64,000 nucleotides of DNA, from NCBI RefSeq assembly GCF_000004195.4, contig NC_030677.2, positions 69,092,222 to 69,156,221 of the forward strand. Reading direction: 5' to 3'. Source of the DNA: Xenopus tropicalis (Eukaryota; Chordata; Amphibia; Anura; Pipidae). Shown here in pieces: positions 46,287 to 56,849 of this stretch. The translations under genes and the position numbers were made by a program. Positions within the stretch are counted from its first letter, which is position 1. Every line of letters begins with the position of its first letter. Under the pieces are notes generated by a model. That model did no database searches and was not told the origin of the DNA. It was given only the letters and a program-made list of their open reading frames with translations.

Positions 46287-47536
46287 AGCTGGTATAAAAT
46301 TATGCTCTTATAATTGCTGTAAGTCGCCAATGTTTCCCAAATCTCAACAAAAACATACACATTTTAATTGTGGCAAAATTAGTTCTTATTGGTGCTATTA
46401 CTATTTTTCAAAGGTATGTGGGATAGTCTTCTTAATATTGTATACCCAAGGGAAAGTAAACTAATAATTTTAGCGTAAATGTGTGCTTAGTTGGCAGAAG
46501 GGCACAAACAAAAACTTCAGAGAGGTATTTAACCCCTGTAGTTCCTATAAGAGCAAAGTAAACCAAGCTGCCCAGCAGGTATTGAAGGTTAAAGGAGTCA
46601 TATTGGGAAACTGAAAATGCATATTAAGATCAGAAAGTCCCTATGATTGCTGCTAAATTAAAAGGTAAATAACAGACAAAACAAATCATAATAAGCAGAA
46701 ACAAGTTGAATTAGCGCACACGCACAAAGACATTATGACCCCTTAAGTTCTATCTCTGTTACAGTCACAGTTATCTGAAAAAACAGCTTTGTCCCTGGTT
46801 TAGGACATTGTTACCTGGCAACAGGGGCAATATAGGAAGTATGAAACATAGCATGTAAGGTTCATGGTATGATGTTAGAAATATGAATAGTTTTGTTTGT
46901 GACATATTTTTCAATTTAAAGGGGAAATAATCTGTCTTACTCTTCTCCCACTAAGGCAACTCATTTTTGGGTAGCTGTCACTGTTATGGTTGAATATGAC
47001 CTATTCTAACTAGCGTTACATTACATCCTGATTATATATTTTGTATGATTTTTGAATTGTTTGTGTTTAGATTCCATCAACAAATGAATAAGCTATTGAG
47101 CTGTTGGGGTTGCTAGCTCATGTAACCAAAAATAGATTGATAAGAAGGGTTCAACTTTATTATTTGTTTATCTTTCTGGACTTTCATTCTGTTTCCAAAA
47201 TACTGCCTGGATGCTGGAGTAATACAGCCCTAGGAATAAGATAGCAATTCATATTTTAAACATGAAAGTTCCAGAACCAAAAATGAAAATATTTTGAAAA
47301 TCACAAAAAAATAAAAACATGTACATACAGATTCTCAAAAGCAAGACTAAGGGAGATTCATTAGAAATATGGCATTGCTCTACCTTTAAAATGAATACAA
47401 ATGTCATATGCTCTTTAAAAATGTTTACAGATTTGTAAAAAAAACTTTTTTAGCTGCCCACCACAAAGGGATAAAGGATGAAAATTGGGATAAGGGTGGA
47501 GAGGGAAGAGAGACATTTTTAGACACTGATAGCAGG
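46287..47536. other. Noncoding stretch
   Basis: Nothing assigned. AAAGGGGAAATAATCTGTCT near 46918 could be a weak MITE end. Confidence 0.35.
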
Positions 47537-47650
47537 TTTTTTTTATTATTATCTTTATTTTATATATAGCATATTCCACTGCCCCTTACAGAAATTATAT
47601 ATCATTGTCCTCAGTCCCTGCCCCAGTAAGATTTATAATCTAAATCTAAG
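47537..47650 (-). mobile_element. 3' tail of the CR1/L2-like LINE, minus strand
   Basis: Read on the minus strand it has AGATTATAAATCTTACTGGG, GGCAGGGACTGAGG, a GCTATATATAAAATAAAG tail and a run of A (T at 47539-47546 on the plus strand). The order matches 23175-23400. Confidence 0.55.
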
Positions 47651-47798
47651 GTTTATAAACCATTTCTGTTCTTGGAAGCAGCCATAAACTGCCACTCTCA
47701 GTTCATGTACACGGTTAAGGTACATTATATATTATTGTTCAACTTTTAATGTTTTTATTTAAAATGCTGCTGTAGCATCCAAGCCATGCCTTATATTG

Positions 47799-47920
47799 GA
47801 AGAAGCACGCCTCTATACTCCGGAAAATGCTTTTAAGCCATTTATTTCAGCAGAAATGTAGCTTAAGCTTTTGGGGGAACTCCCCTTTCCTCAGGTGCAA
47901 AACTCACACAGCGAAACACT
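47799..47920. repeat. Probable dispersed repeat fragment
   Basis: GTAGCTTAAGCTTTTGGGGG and AACTCCCCTTTCCTCAGGTG look like a frog repeat often found with ACGTTTCGGTC-type palindromes. Ends not fixed. Confidence 0.3.
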
Positions 47921-48879
47921 ATAATTAAATACCCTTCATAACTTGATACAATCATGTGATGAGGTTTGGGAGTAAAACTCCCACAATGCACACAAAGATG
48001 TATAATGAAGCTGCATCCCACCTGGGCTCCATGTTCCCTTGGTTCAGTTAAATGGTGGGTGTTTTATTTCTGTTGTTTAAACCCAGACATTAATATATTT
48101 TTTTCAAGTATCACAGAAATTTTCTTTTACAATATCACATTGATGTGGTCTGAATGGCCTTTATTGGGTGTGGATGTCACTGTTGTGATGTAAAATATAG
48201 TGGTGTAAAGATGTAGTGTGTAGTTAGAAAGTGCAGTTACTGGCAGCACAGTTTGCGGTTTATTTAGGGATAAGGTAAAATTTACTGTAACATTTCCATG
48301 ATTCATTTCTTCATTTCACAATGGCATATAGGAGAAAACAAATTATACTTAAGGATGTTGGTGGTGTGTTGGGATTAAATATTGCTATCTGAGAGGCTAA
48401 ATGAAAGCTAAGCCCTTTAAGAGCACTCACTACAATGAGCTCTACTAATAAAGCACTGCAAGGTCACTGGGCCATACACAAAGGGCAAAACTGGAAGGGG
48501 CTGTCTGTAATGGATAAAGTTACATTTAGATAGTTAAATGCCAAACAGAAAACTGCAGTAGGCCCTATGTAATATACCATAGTGAAACTGCCCAAACATA
48601 TTATAATAATATTATTACAGCAATCAACTGTCTGCTACCATTATACCTTTCAGTTTATGTTAAACTATGCTGTTAGAATGCTTGTGCTCTCACCTAAGGC
48701 TTATGACAGAGGGAGCACTTGTTTACTGCTGCCCACAAGCGGAAAACAGAATGGACAAAATGCCCCTCTCTGCCTGTCATCATTTTCAGTACTAATGAAT
48801 GACAACTGCTCTACTGAATGCACATGGGTGCACGTGACTGTGGGGTTTGCAACATACAGACCTCTTCTCAGTTCAGATC
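47921..48879. other. Noncoding stretch
   Basis: It includes the 5' part of a 182-codon ORF (48582-49130) that I regard as a chance extension of the LINE tail frame. No gene. Confidence 0.35.
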
Positions 48880-49290
48880 TTTATTATGGTCACCTCTTCA
48901 CTTCTACACACTATGCTATAGTTCCTCGCTTGAGTCTCCATATTGTCTTTGACATCGTTCTTCTCAAAGCCACCATCTCTACACACCGCCCACTTAATGC
49001 TGTCTGCCATATTGAACCTTTATCTCTTGATGCTCGGAACTTCTGGGATTCTGTCCCTGAGTTCCTCCACAAGGAACTATTCCTTACCGTCTTTAACACC
49101 AAAATCAAATCCTGCCTCATAAGGCATTAGCACAATATATGATTCTATCTTGCCATGTGTGTTCTAAAGCAGCAACCACTGAGAGTAGCAGCATTAATTA
49201 CCCACTTATACTATTTTTGACTAAAAGTTACCTACCAACTGCAAGTTCTACGGGGAAGAGTCCCCTTACCTTCTGTTCTCTTAACTAGGG
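48880..49290 (+). pseudogene. CR1/L2-like LINE: end of reverse transcriptase ORF plus 3' UTR
   Basis: The last 30 or so residues of the open frame ending at 49130 (RNFWDSVPEFLHKELF, then VFNTKIKSCL) match the usual C-terminal tail of CR1/L2 reverse transcriptases, where a W-x-S-(L/V)-P block is followed by a hydrophobic helix and K-x-K. Downstream, GCAAGTTCTACGGGGAAGAG followed by TCCCCTTACC parallels the AGATTG...CTACAGG...GGGACCTCC order of the LINE tails at 23175 and 55460. The catalytic domain is absent. Upstream residues show no homology I can recognise. Confidence 0.5.
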
Positions 49291-49512
49291 ATGCAATCAA
49301 TCAGTTTTTCAAATTCCCATACAAAAAAAACGGTGTCAACAATCCAAAAAAAGATAAGGGACCTCTGCCGTTGACTTCTACATGATCTAGGCAAGTTTTA
49401 GCTGGCGAATTGTCAGATTTAGATTTTTAGGCATTTGGATGCATAGTAAATCTTGAAAAAAAAGGTTTGTTTTTTTTGGGACTTTTAGCGCTAAAATACC
49501 AAATCGGAAAAA

Positions 49513-49556
49513 AAATATGGTCCTGAGCATTCTGGGTAACAGGTCACATACCCATA
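49513..49556. mobile_element. Remnant of the CAGGTATGGGATCC hairpin MITE
   Basis: GGTCCTGAGCATTCTGGGTA, followed by ACAGGTCACATACCCATA, resembles the closing arm of the family. The rest of the element is not recognisable. Upstream, 49305-49510 resembles an AT-rich frog MITE (TTGACTTCTACATGATCT). Confidence 0.4.
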
Positions 49557-50614
49557 TATCTATATAAGGACCCAAAAAGAGGCCCCGCTAAATCAAGTAT
49601 ATTGAGTTCTGGGGAGTTCTTTGAGTTTATATACAGACAACAATAATACTGTATGTAATCTTGTTTTGAACTCTTAGAGGGCCCTTACAAAATATTGGAC
49701 TTCTAAGTTGCCTCACAAAAACCTCTGCACTATCCTTTGTTATCCAAGGTTTGTATTTCACAAATATTTATACTCACTTGCAGAATTCATTTTATTTAAA
49801 AATTCAAAAATTGTGCAAATCTGCATTGTTAACTTATGCTACAATATTTTATAGAATACTGTCTTCATTTTACAGCCCATGATTTAGATTAGTAGACCAA
49901 GAGTAATCTGATACTTCTTGCTATTTTTGGCTAAAAGCTAGAGGGATAGTTCTTTTTTTAATGCTTTCTCTCAGGAGAACCACAGTAGCTGCTTTTACTT
50001 TGACAGGAGAGATGTGTTATACTGTCTGAGGCTTGGAGATCCCATTGGTAAAAAAGGGCAATATTTTATACTTCAGTAGATATTAAAATATATTGTTCTT
50101 GTCAGGTGAATACAGAAATGTTTTACCTGCTGTCCTGCTGATACCCAGCTGTGTAATGAAACCCTTAATAAGATGTGGTACAAAACCCACACTTGGCAAT
50201 GACATTTTTTCTGTCGTCAAATTTTCAGCAACTACATCATACAATTTGCTTTTGGCCTTTATACTGCCGAAAGCAGAGCTTGAGAAGCAACACCCCTCCC
50301 TATAAAACCTGCAGTAAAAAAATGTAATATAATTGCTTCAGTGTGTGATTTCCGTTGACTGTAATGGAAATGAACTTCTCAGGAAAGTTGGGTCAATCCA
50401 AATTGGCAATAAGCAACATCCTTTGTAGGGTTACCAGTATTTATAGGATTTTGGGAAGGTCTGTGTACTCCAGCTCACATGCATGCAGCAAATGCTAACA
50501 GGGCATACAGTCCAATCATGTGAATTGATTATAAATTACAAACAGTAGTCTGAATGGTGATGATTGACAACTGTCTTTTAGAAGAAAATCAGATGATTTA
50601 GCAATGTTATGGCA
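49557..50614. other. Noncoding left flank of the LTR element
   Basis: AT-rich with no gene. The last bases (GGCA, then GTGAC at 50615-50619) form the 5-bp target duplication. Confidence 0.4.
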
Positions 50615-50619
50615 GTGAC

Positions 50620-51422
50620 TGTCGGAGTTAGTTATATATATATATATATATAATGCTCGTAATTCTATAATGACTCGTATCTATATACTCCAATGATCCT
50701 CCACTAGGGATATAGGATTCTCGCCCACAGTGAGTAAGTCGCTCTTGGATTTAAATAAATACTTACTCAAATCGAGCCTGGCCCCGAAGTTCCCCCTGGG
50801 CCTGACCTGAACCATTCAGATTCACAAAGGATATTAACCAGACAGCTTTATTAGAGGTATACATTAATACAGAGTATTACAATACAGAGTATTAAATAAT
50901 AGCTCACACATCCTGAAAGCTCGTGAGGACGTAAGGGAACAAAGTCAAGTACAAAAATGTTGCCATTTAACCATTTCATCCTACTTGGGGCTGATCCCAT
51001 GGCAGCCAATCATTAGCCTTGTTTTAGCATAACTGTGTCTCTCTGTCCATCTTTAGGAAAGGATTAAGTGTCTCACTGTCGCAGCACAATAGCCCAAAAA
51101 GGTATCTCTCTGGTAAGAAATCTACATCATCAGCGAAGTGTCCCAAATGGTGTTTGTGCAGTTGGTGTTTCTGAGACTATTTGTGACATTCTTAACCTTG
51201 CATTAGGGATACTTGTGACAGGAGACAACAGATGGATTCCTTGTTCTGTGTAAACATTCTAAGGCCCAAGTACAGTAAATAGAATGACCTCTGGTCTTGA
51301 TGTCTAAAATCAACCTACAAGTGCAGTTGTTCTGTGCCTGTGTCCTGTTCTAAATCTTTGTTCTTTGATAATAACTAAAATAAATGTGTTTATAGCAAAA
51401 ACCTAAAACACCAATATCTACA
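50620..51422 (-). repeat. LTR (3' LTR in element orientation)
   Basis: 803 bp. On the minus strand it starts TGTAGATATTGG and ends CCGACA. An ATTGG (inverted CCAAT) box maps to 51006-51010, a TATA-like ATTATTTAAT to about 50891-50900, and an AATAAA poly(A) signal to 50852-50847. This is the usual spacing for a U3-R boundary with a short R. A (TA)9 tract lies near the U5 end (50634-50651). Confidence 0.93.
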
Positions 51423-51441
51423 CTCCCCCACTTTTTTTCTT
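51423..51441 (-). promoter_or_regulatory. Polypurine tract
   Basis: On the minus strand AAGAAAAAAAGTGGGGGAG directly abuts the TG that opens the 3' LTR, as expected for plus-strand priming. It sets the element's orientation. Confidence 0.88.
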
Positions 51442-53758
51442 CTAATATAGGCAAAATCCACAAACTAGCACAGTTGACTGAAAACAAAAATACATATATA
51501 AAAAAGAGAAAAAAAAATTGCTCTACCAGACAAATACAAAATGCTACAATCACAGTGGACTTATTTCACATTATTATCAGCACATAAGTCATTTTATAGG
51601 TAAAATGGAGAAATCCATAGTCCATTTAATATCCGGATGATCCAGCACCACTGAGGACTAAGCTTAGCCCATGATGGTATGGTGCATTGAAGAATATCAG
51701 CGCAGAAATGTCTTTGATAAAGTATGTTTAAGCATTGGTCCAAGATGTCACTTTAGTATGTGCAATGGTGAAGAGAGTCCATAGCAGAGTTGGTGCAATA
51801 AATTTTTGCGTCTGTGCATCGGTGCGTCTGTGTGCTTCACCACTGATATATTCTCATATGTAGCCATTATACAGCAATTGATTATTCAGCTGTTGAATCT
51901 GTCTGGTATATAGTTAAACAAATGTGCCATGTGCCAGTTAAAAGATTCAGCCAGGAATAGAAGAAAGTAAGTAAAGGAGTTATCTACAAAGAAATAAAGA
52001 TATAGAATATGAGCTCACAGATAAAGGAATATTTTAAATCAAAACAGGATGATGATTGGGGTCTATAGGCAAGGTATATGCACTATTAAGAAATGTAATA
52101 ACAAACATTTGAAAACTTAATAATATCCATCAATTAATTAATATATAGTCTGTCTGGTATTTTTTTTTTTTTTTTTTTTTTATAAAAACATAGCATGCAT
52201 AAATATACACAAATACAAACATGTCATTTTACCCAAAGTAAATGCTGAGAAAACCAGGATTTTTGTTTTTACCAGTATATTTTTATAACTAGGAGCAGTT
52301 GTTAGCACTTCCCTGATAATGTCCTATTTGTGTTTCACAGTGACTTGTGGTCAATGATATCAATTAACCCTTAGCATTAATCATTTCTACTATGAAGATT
52401 ATGTCTGCATAGTAAGATTGAACTTATATAAATATAACATTTGATATATGCAGATGTAACTAGTTTATCCAGTTGAATTATGAATGGTATTAAAGATGAT
52501 ATACAGTTACAACAAACATTATTAAAAGTGTTTTAAAAGTTGTACTAAATTAATAAATGCAATGCGATGATACACTAATAATAATATACAAGTTACTTGA
52601 GAGTAAACTTATACAACATGACCTGTCACCCAACCACATGGTCTAGAAGTCAAGTATCAAGTGATACATGGATAACTATGAGATACACCGCATGTATATA
52701 TTGATTGAAGTACAAAACAAACATTTTTTAGATATCAGACTTTAGATCATACTAGAAGTGATCAAATATCCTATATAACACAAAAAATATTATTATAAGG
52801 GAATAGTTATGCAAAAATGTCCTAGTAAGCCATGTACTGTATAATATGAGTGTATAAGGTTTGAAAAAAAAAAAAAATTGTATGAGATGGCAAAAATTTT
52901 AAGTCTTCTGCATTTCTTTGTATTTTATTTGCTGTCTTAGGTGAAATGAGTGTTAGGAAACAAATTGTTAGTCATATTAGTAAGGATACATTCATTCATG
53001 CATGTTAGTTAACATTCAACAAGAAAGAAAATAAATTAGTGACACTATAGGAATTATTAATGTTTGACAAGACTGTATAGAATATTAGAAATGAGACATA
53101 TACAGGAAAAAAAAAATTGTTAGACGTGGAAGATTTGGTTATATAAAATAAAATAAAACTACAGAAAAGGAATATTAATTAACAATAGAAAGTTAAAACA
53201 AATAAAGGCAGAATAAGAAGAATGAAACAAACAAACATAAACTTCTTTAGAGATGTCCGATCTCTCTTGCAGACTGACAGATATCTGTGTCCTCGAGGTT
53301 GAACAGCTGTTAAAGAGATAAACTGGTCTCATAATCACTTTATGTCATTGTGTTATATCTTCTATTAAGAAAAGAAAAAAAAATTAAGAAAAGTAATTAT
53401 AGTGCATCTAAAACTTTAAATGCATACTAACATTACTGAAAACATTGACTTTAACATATGGAAACAAGATCTTTCCTAAAATATTATTTGTATGTCCTTT
53501 AGCAGTGTCTAAAACTACTGAAACAGATCTGGTTCTCTGGTCAGTCTGACGCTTTAAACACCTACAAAATAAAACATACATTAGAAAAAAATTCACAACA
53601 GTGCAGATGGTTTCCTTCAAATAAATAATACCAACACATTACTAGATTCCTAAGTCTGATACAAAAGAGATGTATAAATGCAAAATTGTCTAATTTAATT
53701 CATTTACAACCTTTTATAGAGATTATGGAACCCAGCATAGCTTTCTTCTACTATTAAC
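51442..53758 (-). other. ORF-poor interior of the LTR element
   Basis: AT-rich and without long ORFs. A run of 22 A in the sense strand (T at 52160-52181) and an A14 run on the plus strand (about 52864-52877) stand out. A weaker splice-acceptor-like TTTTATTTTGTAG lies at about 53574-53562, followed by a short 50-codon frame to 53408. I recognise no retroviral domain. Confidence 0.6.
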
Positions 53759-54274
53759 CTAACCTCCATTGTCAAAGTAAATCAAGAGGTTTTCCTTTCT
53801 ACGGTTAAACTTTTTACACTTTTGGTGCAATTCATCTGTATATCTTGTTGCTGCTGTTATGGTTCTTACATACAGATGGTTAAATACAAGTAATTCAAAT
53901 GCTAAGTTGGGGTCAGTTGCAGCATTCAGATGTTCAAAACCCATCAATAACTTCTTATTACATTCAACTAACATTGGTGCAATATTGGATATTTTAGAGT
54001 CAGTTGGATATACTCTGTTAGTTGCATTAGTAAAGGTGCTACAATTATCAGTTGCTTGTTTAATGATAGCACATTTCTTATTATTTCTCCTCCTATTTAA
54101 ATAACATGATCTGTCACTGTCAGCTGTCTGTTGGTTTATACTGTGCTGGAGGATGGCAGCTGATTGTCTACAATTTTTTAACTGAACCAGCAGTTTTTCT
54201 ATATAAGTTTTCTGTAAACTGTTGCTGTCCAGCAGCTTTACAGTTAATGACAGTGAAGTAATTACTAAATCCAT
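53759..54274 (-). CDS. 171-residue ORF of unknown family in the LTR element
   Basis: This is the only sizeable ORF in the element. The start at 54274 lies about 20 bases after a plausible splice acceptor, so a spliced leader RNA could express it. The protein appears mainly alpha-helical: long helices around 5-47, 95-118 and 122-160. It has six cysteines (35, 57, 68, 78, 105, 153), two N-glycosylation sequons (N77, N83), a weakly hydrophobic N-terminus and a basic patch RRRNNKK at 61-67. I find no motif of Gag, protease, RT, integrase or Env. Six cysteines and sequons could suit a secreted helical protein, while the basic patch could suit a nuclear one. Captured host gene or retroelement accessory gene are both open. 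The length is well beyond typical chance ORFs here. Confidence 0.55.
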   Translation of the reverse strand: MDLVITSLSLTVKLLDSNSLQKTYIEKLLVQLKNCRQSAAILQHSINQQTADSDRSCYLNRRRNNKKCAIIKQATDNCSTFTNATNRVYPTDSKISNIAPMLVECNKKLLMGFEHLNAATDPNLAFELLVFNHLYVRTITAATRYTDELHQKCKKFNRRKENLLIYFDNGG

Positions 54275-54294
54275 TGATTTACTTGTAATCTTTC

Positions 54295-54296
54295 CT
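54295..54296 (-). promoter_or_regulatory. Candidate splice acceptor before the 171-codon ORF
   Basis: In sense orientation TTTATTAAAACAG is followed by GAAAG, with a CTAAT branch-point-like motif 40 or so bases upstream. The pyrimidine tract is weak and A-interrupted. With the donor at 54584 it would remove about 290 bases. Confidence 0.4.
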
Positions 54297-54582
54297 GTTT
54301 TAATAAATCAAAACTCTATTAATGAGTATTAGGATACAGTAACCAGACTGTCCTCTATTTAACTTTCATTTCTCTTAAATGGCCAGCCACTTATTCTTAA
54401 AACATATAACAAAACAATGGGTTACAAAAGGAAAAGTTAACAAGACAAGGGTTATAAAAGCTTCTGTGCTGCCTGGCGAAACAGTACTTTGAGATACATT
54501 ATTCCTAAGACTAATGTTATCCCCACTGGGTTGCGAACCTTGTGGTACCACTCTATCCCAAGTTATAAAAAGAAACTTACTT

Positions 54583-54584
54583 AC
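54583..54584 (-). promoter_or_regulatory. Leader splice donor
   Basis: In sense orientation CTCTCG is followed by GTAAGTAAG, a strong match to a vertebrate 5' splice site about 65 bases after the LTR. Retroviruses place their main donor in a similar position. Confidence 0.6.
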
Positions 54585-54629
54585 CGAGAGCTGAGAAATC
54601 AATCCTCTTGTGACAATCAGAACCACAGG

Positions 54630-54647
54630 ACCGTGACGAAGCCCCCA
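54630..54647 (-). promoter_or_regulatory. Primer-binding site, tRNA-Pro-like
   Basis: Four bases after the LTR the sense strand reads TGGGGGCTTCGTCACGGT. The first eight match the tRNA-Pro-type primer site TGGGGGCT, and CGTC follows with one extra base. The imperfect 3' part leaves the tRNA identity open. Confidence 0.7.
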
Positions 54648-54651
54648 TAAA

Positions 54652-55454
54652 TGTCGGAGTTAGTTATATATATATATATATATAATGCTCGTAATTCTAT
54701 AATGACTCGTATCTATATACTCCAATGATCCTCCACTAGGGATATAGGATTCTCGCCCACAGTGAGTAAGTCGCTCTTGGATTTAAATAAATACTTACTC
54801 AAATCGAGCCTGGCCCCGAAGTTCCCCCTGGGCCTGACCTGAACCATTCAGATTCACAAAGGATATTAACCAGACAGCTTTATTAGAGGTATACATTAAT
54901 ACAGAGTATTACAATACAGAGTATTAAATAATAGCTCACACATCCTGAAAGCTCGTGAGGACGTAAGGGAACAAAGTCAAGTACAAAAATGTTGCCATTT
55001 AACCATTTCATCCTACTTGGGGCTGATCCCATGGCAGCCAATCATTAGCCTTGTTTTAGCATAACTGTGTCTCTCTGTCCATCTTTAGGAAAGGATTAAG
55101 TGTCTCACTGTCGCAGCACAATAGCCCAAAAAGGTATCTCTCTGGTAAGAAATCTACATCATCAGCGAAGTGTCCCAAATGGTGTTTGTGCAGTTGGTGT
55201 TTCTGAGACTATTTGTGACATTCTTAACCTTGCATTAGGGATACTTGTGACAGGAGACAACAGATGGATTCCTTGTTCTGTGTAAACATTCTAAGGCCCA
55301 AGTACAGTAAATAGAATGACCTCTGGTCTTGATGTCTAAAATCAACCTACAAGTGCAGTTGTTCTGTGCCTGTGTCCTGTTCTAAATCTTTGTTCTTTGA
55401 TAATAACTAAAATAAATGTGTTTATAGCAAAAACCTAAAACACCAATATCTACA
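54652..55454 (-). repeat. LTR (5' LTR in element orientation)
   Basis: 803 bp at a constant offset of 4032 from the other LTR, and identical to it as far as I can read. It carries the same ATTGG, TATA-like and AATAAA (54884-54879) elements and would drive transcription to the left. Confidence 0.93.
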
Positions 55455-55459
55455 GTGAC

Positions 55460-55695
55460 TACCACTGTAACTTGCAGCACTTAATATCCACCTATTTGAG
55501 TTTGTAAGTTAACTGCCCAGATAGATTGTGAGCTTTATGGGACATGGACCGCCTTCTATTTGTCTCTTTAACACCTACCACTTCATTTTTAATGTAACTG
55601 TACTTTGTATTTATTTGTATCTACTATTGTAATGACTCCTGTTCTATTCATTTAGTGTTCTTCTGCACAGCACTGCATTCATAAGTAGCAGTATA
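55460..55695 (+). mobile_element. 3' tail of the CR1/L2-like LINE, split by the LTR element
   Basis: ACCACTGTAACTTGCAGCAC, then AGATTGTGAGCTTTATGGGA and CATGGACC, ending with a GCAGTATATAAATTAAATAT tail, align in order with 23175-23400. The LTR element's target duplication lies at its left boundary; GCAGTG on the far side of the insertion also matches, so the LTR element landed inside this older LINE fragment. Confidence 0.58.
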
Positions 55696-56333
55696 TAAAT
55701 TAAATATACATGCATCCATCTGTTGCAAAAACTTGTGGTGCGTGGGGTCTGACTTTTCTTCAAAAGAAATGTGTGTTCTCTGCTACTTTTAGCCTTTCAG
55801 TTCTGACAGCTCCTATGTATTGTATTGTATTGCTAGCTTGTCCAGTGAATGCCCTGCTCTTCAGCATCTTCCTGCAGTTCTGTAGACACTGACAATAGAA
55901 AGAGGCAATTAAATGGCTTTATTTTGCTTCTATGTTAATTAAATGCTCCCAAAAAGAATATTTTGTTCTATTCAGTATGTTAACAAATTAATAGACATTT
56001 CATTAAAATATTTACTAATCTCTTCCAGATGCAGAAAAGCCAAATCTGCCCTAATTTTCTCTTTTCTATTTTTTTAAAAGAAAAAGTTAAAAAAAGCTTT
56101 TTGTGTAAAGGCGGAGGTTAATTAGACTTAATGGAACCAATACACAGCAGTAATGATATTACTTTATGTTTGGATGGTAGAATTAGGAATATGAGCAGTG
56201 CTTGTTACAAAGGCTGATATCAATCCGTGATTCATCTGCCCCTGCTGGTTTTGTTGGACACTTTAGATAGTACTTTGGAAACAGTCCAAGCTGCTATTAA
56301 ACTGTGTGGTGCTTTCCTTGGCTGATATTAACT
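55696..56333. other. Noncoding spacer
   Basis: No gene or repeat assigned. Confidence 0.35.
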
Positions 56334-56612
56334 AGGTGTGGTATTTAGAAAGCTCCAAATTACAGGTAGGTTATCTCCCATAGAGTCTATCTTAAGGAAC
56401 AAATTCGAATTTTTGAAAACATTTTTTATGTAATAATAAAACAGTGCCTTGTAGTTCATCTTAACTAAGATATAATGGATTGGAGGCAAAACAATCCTAT
56501 TGGGTTAATTTAATGTTTTTTAGTGGACTTGAAGTATGGTGATCCAAATTTCGGAAAGACCCCATGTCTGGAAAACCCCAGGTCCAAAGCATTCTGGATA
56601 ATAATCTGTACT
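56334..56612 (+). mobile_element. CAGGTATGGGATCC hairpin MITE, ends eroded
   Basis: AGAAAGCTCCAAATTACAGG, AACAGTGCCTTGTAGTTCAT, AAACAATCCTATTGGGTT and AAGCATTCTGGATAATAATC follow the family order. The CAGGTATGGG termini are worn away. Confidence 0.78.
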
Positions 56613-56849
56613 GCTGTTTCCATAAACCCTTAATTTGAAATACTCGGGGCCAAAATGATAAATGCTTGCTTTCTGAACTAATCAGTAGCCTTTATGTACC
56701 TGCTTTCTGGTACATACCTGACTCAAGAATAATCGTGCTCTCTGTGATTTACTTGTGTTTTGACTGGTAAGAATTTCCCTTGCAATAATCAGCACAGATT
56801 GAATGACAATGGAAATTTACCCTCTAAGAGGCCATACACTTTTTTTTTT

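Larger units (their letters stand above)
50620..55454 (-). mobile_element. Complete non-autonomous LTR retroelement (ERV-like), minus strand
   Basis: The 4835-bp element has two 803-bp LTRs that I read as identical, TG...CA termini, and a perfect 5-bp duplication GTGAC (50615-50619 and 55455-55459). Read on the minus strand, the order is: LTR, a tRNA-Pro-like primer site, a splice donor, a splice acceptor, a 171-codon ORF, about 2.3 kb of AT-rich sequence without long ORFs, a polypurine tract, and LTR. No gag, protease, reverse transcriptase, integrase or env is visible, so mobilisation must have used proteins from another element. Identical LTRs mean a very recent insertion. The primer site and leader donor are retrovirus-like; LARD or deleted ERV are both fair descriptions. 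It is non-coding for any infectious function. Confidence 0.93.

Noticed and set aside
48582..49130. 182-codon gene
   Set aside because: Only the last 30 or so residues resemble anything (a LINE RT tail). The upstream part is low in protein-like features and is probably a chance extension.
51068..51253. Identical 61-codon ORFs at 51068 and 55100
   Set aside because: They lie antisense within the two LTRs, and their identity only reflects LTR identity.
54375..54626. 83-codon minus ORF overlapping the primer site and leader
   Set aside because: It overlaps the primer-binding region and the putative intron and shows no retroviral motif.
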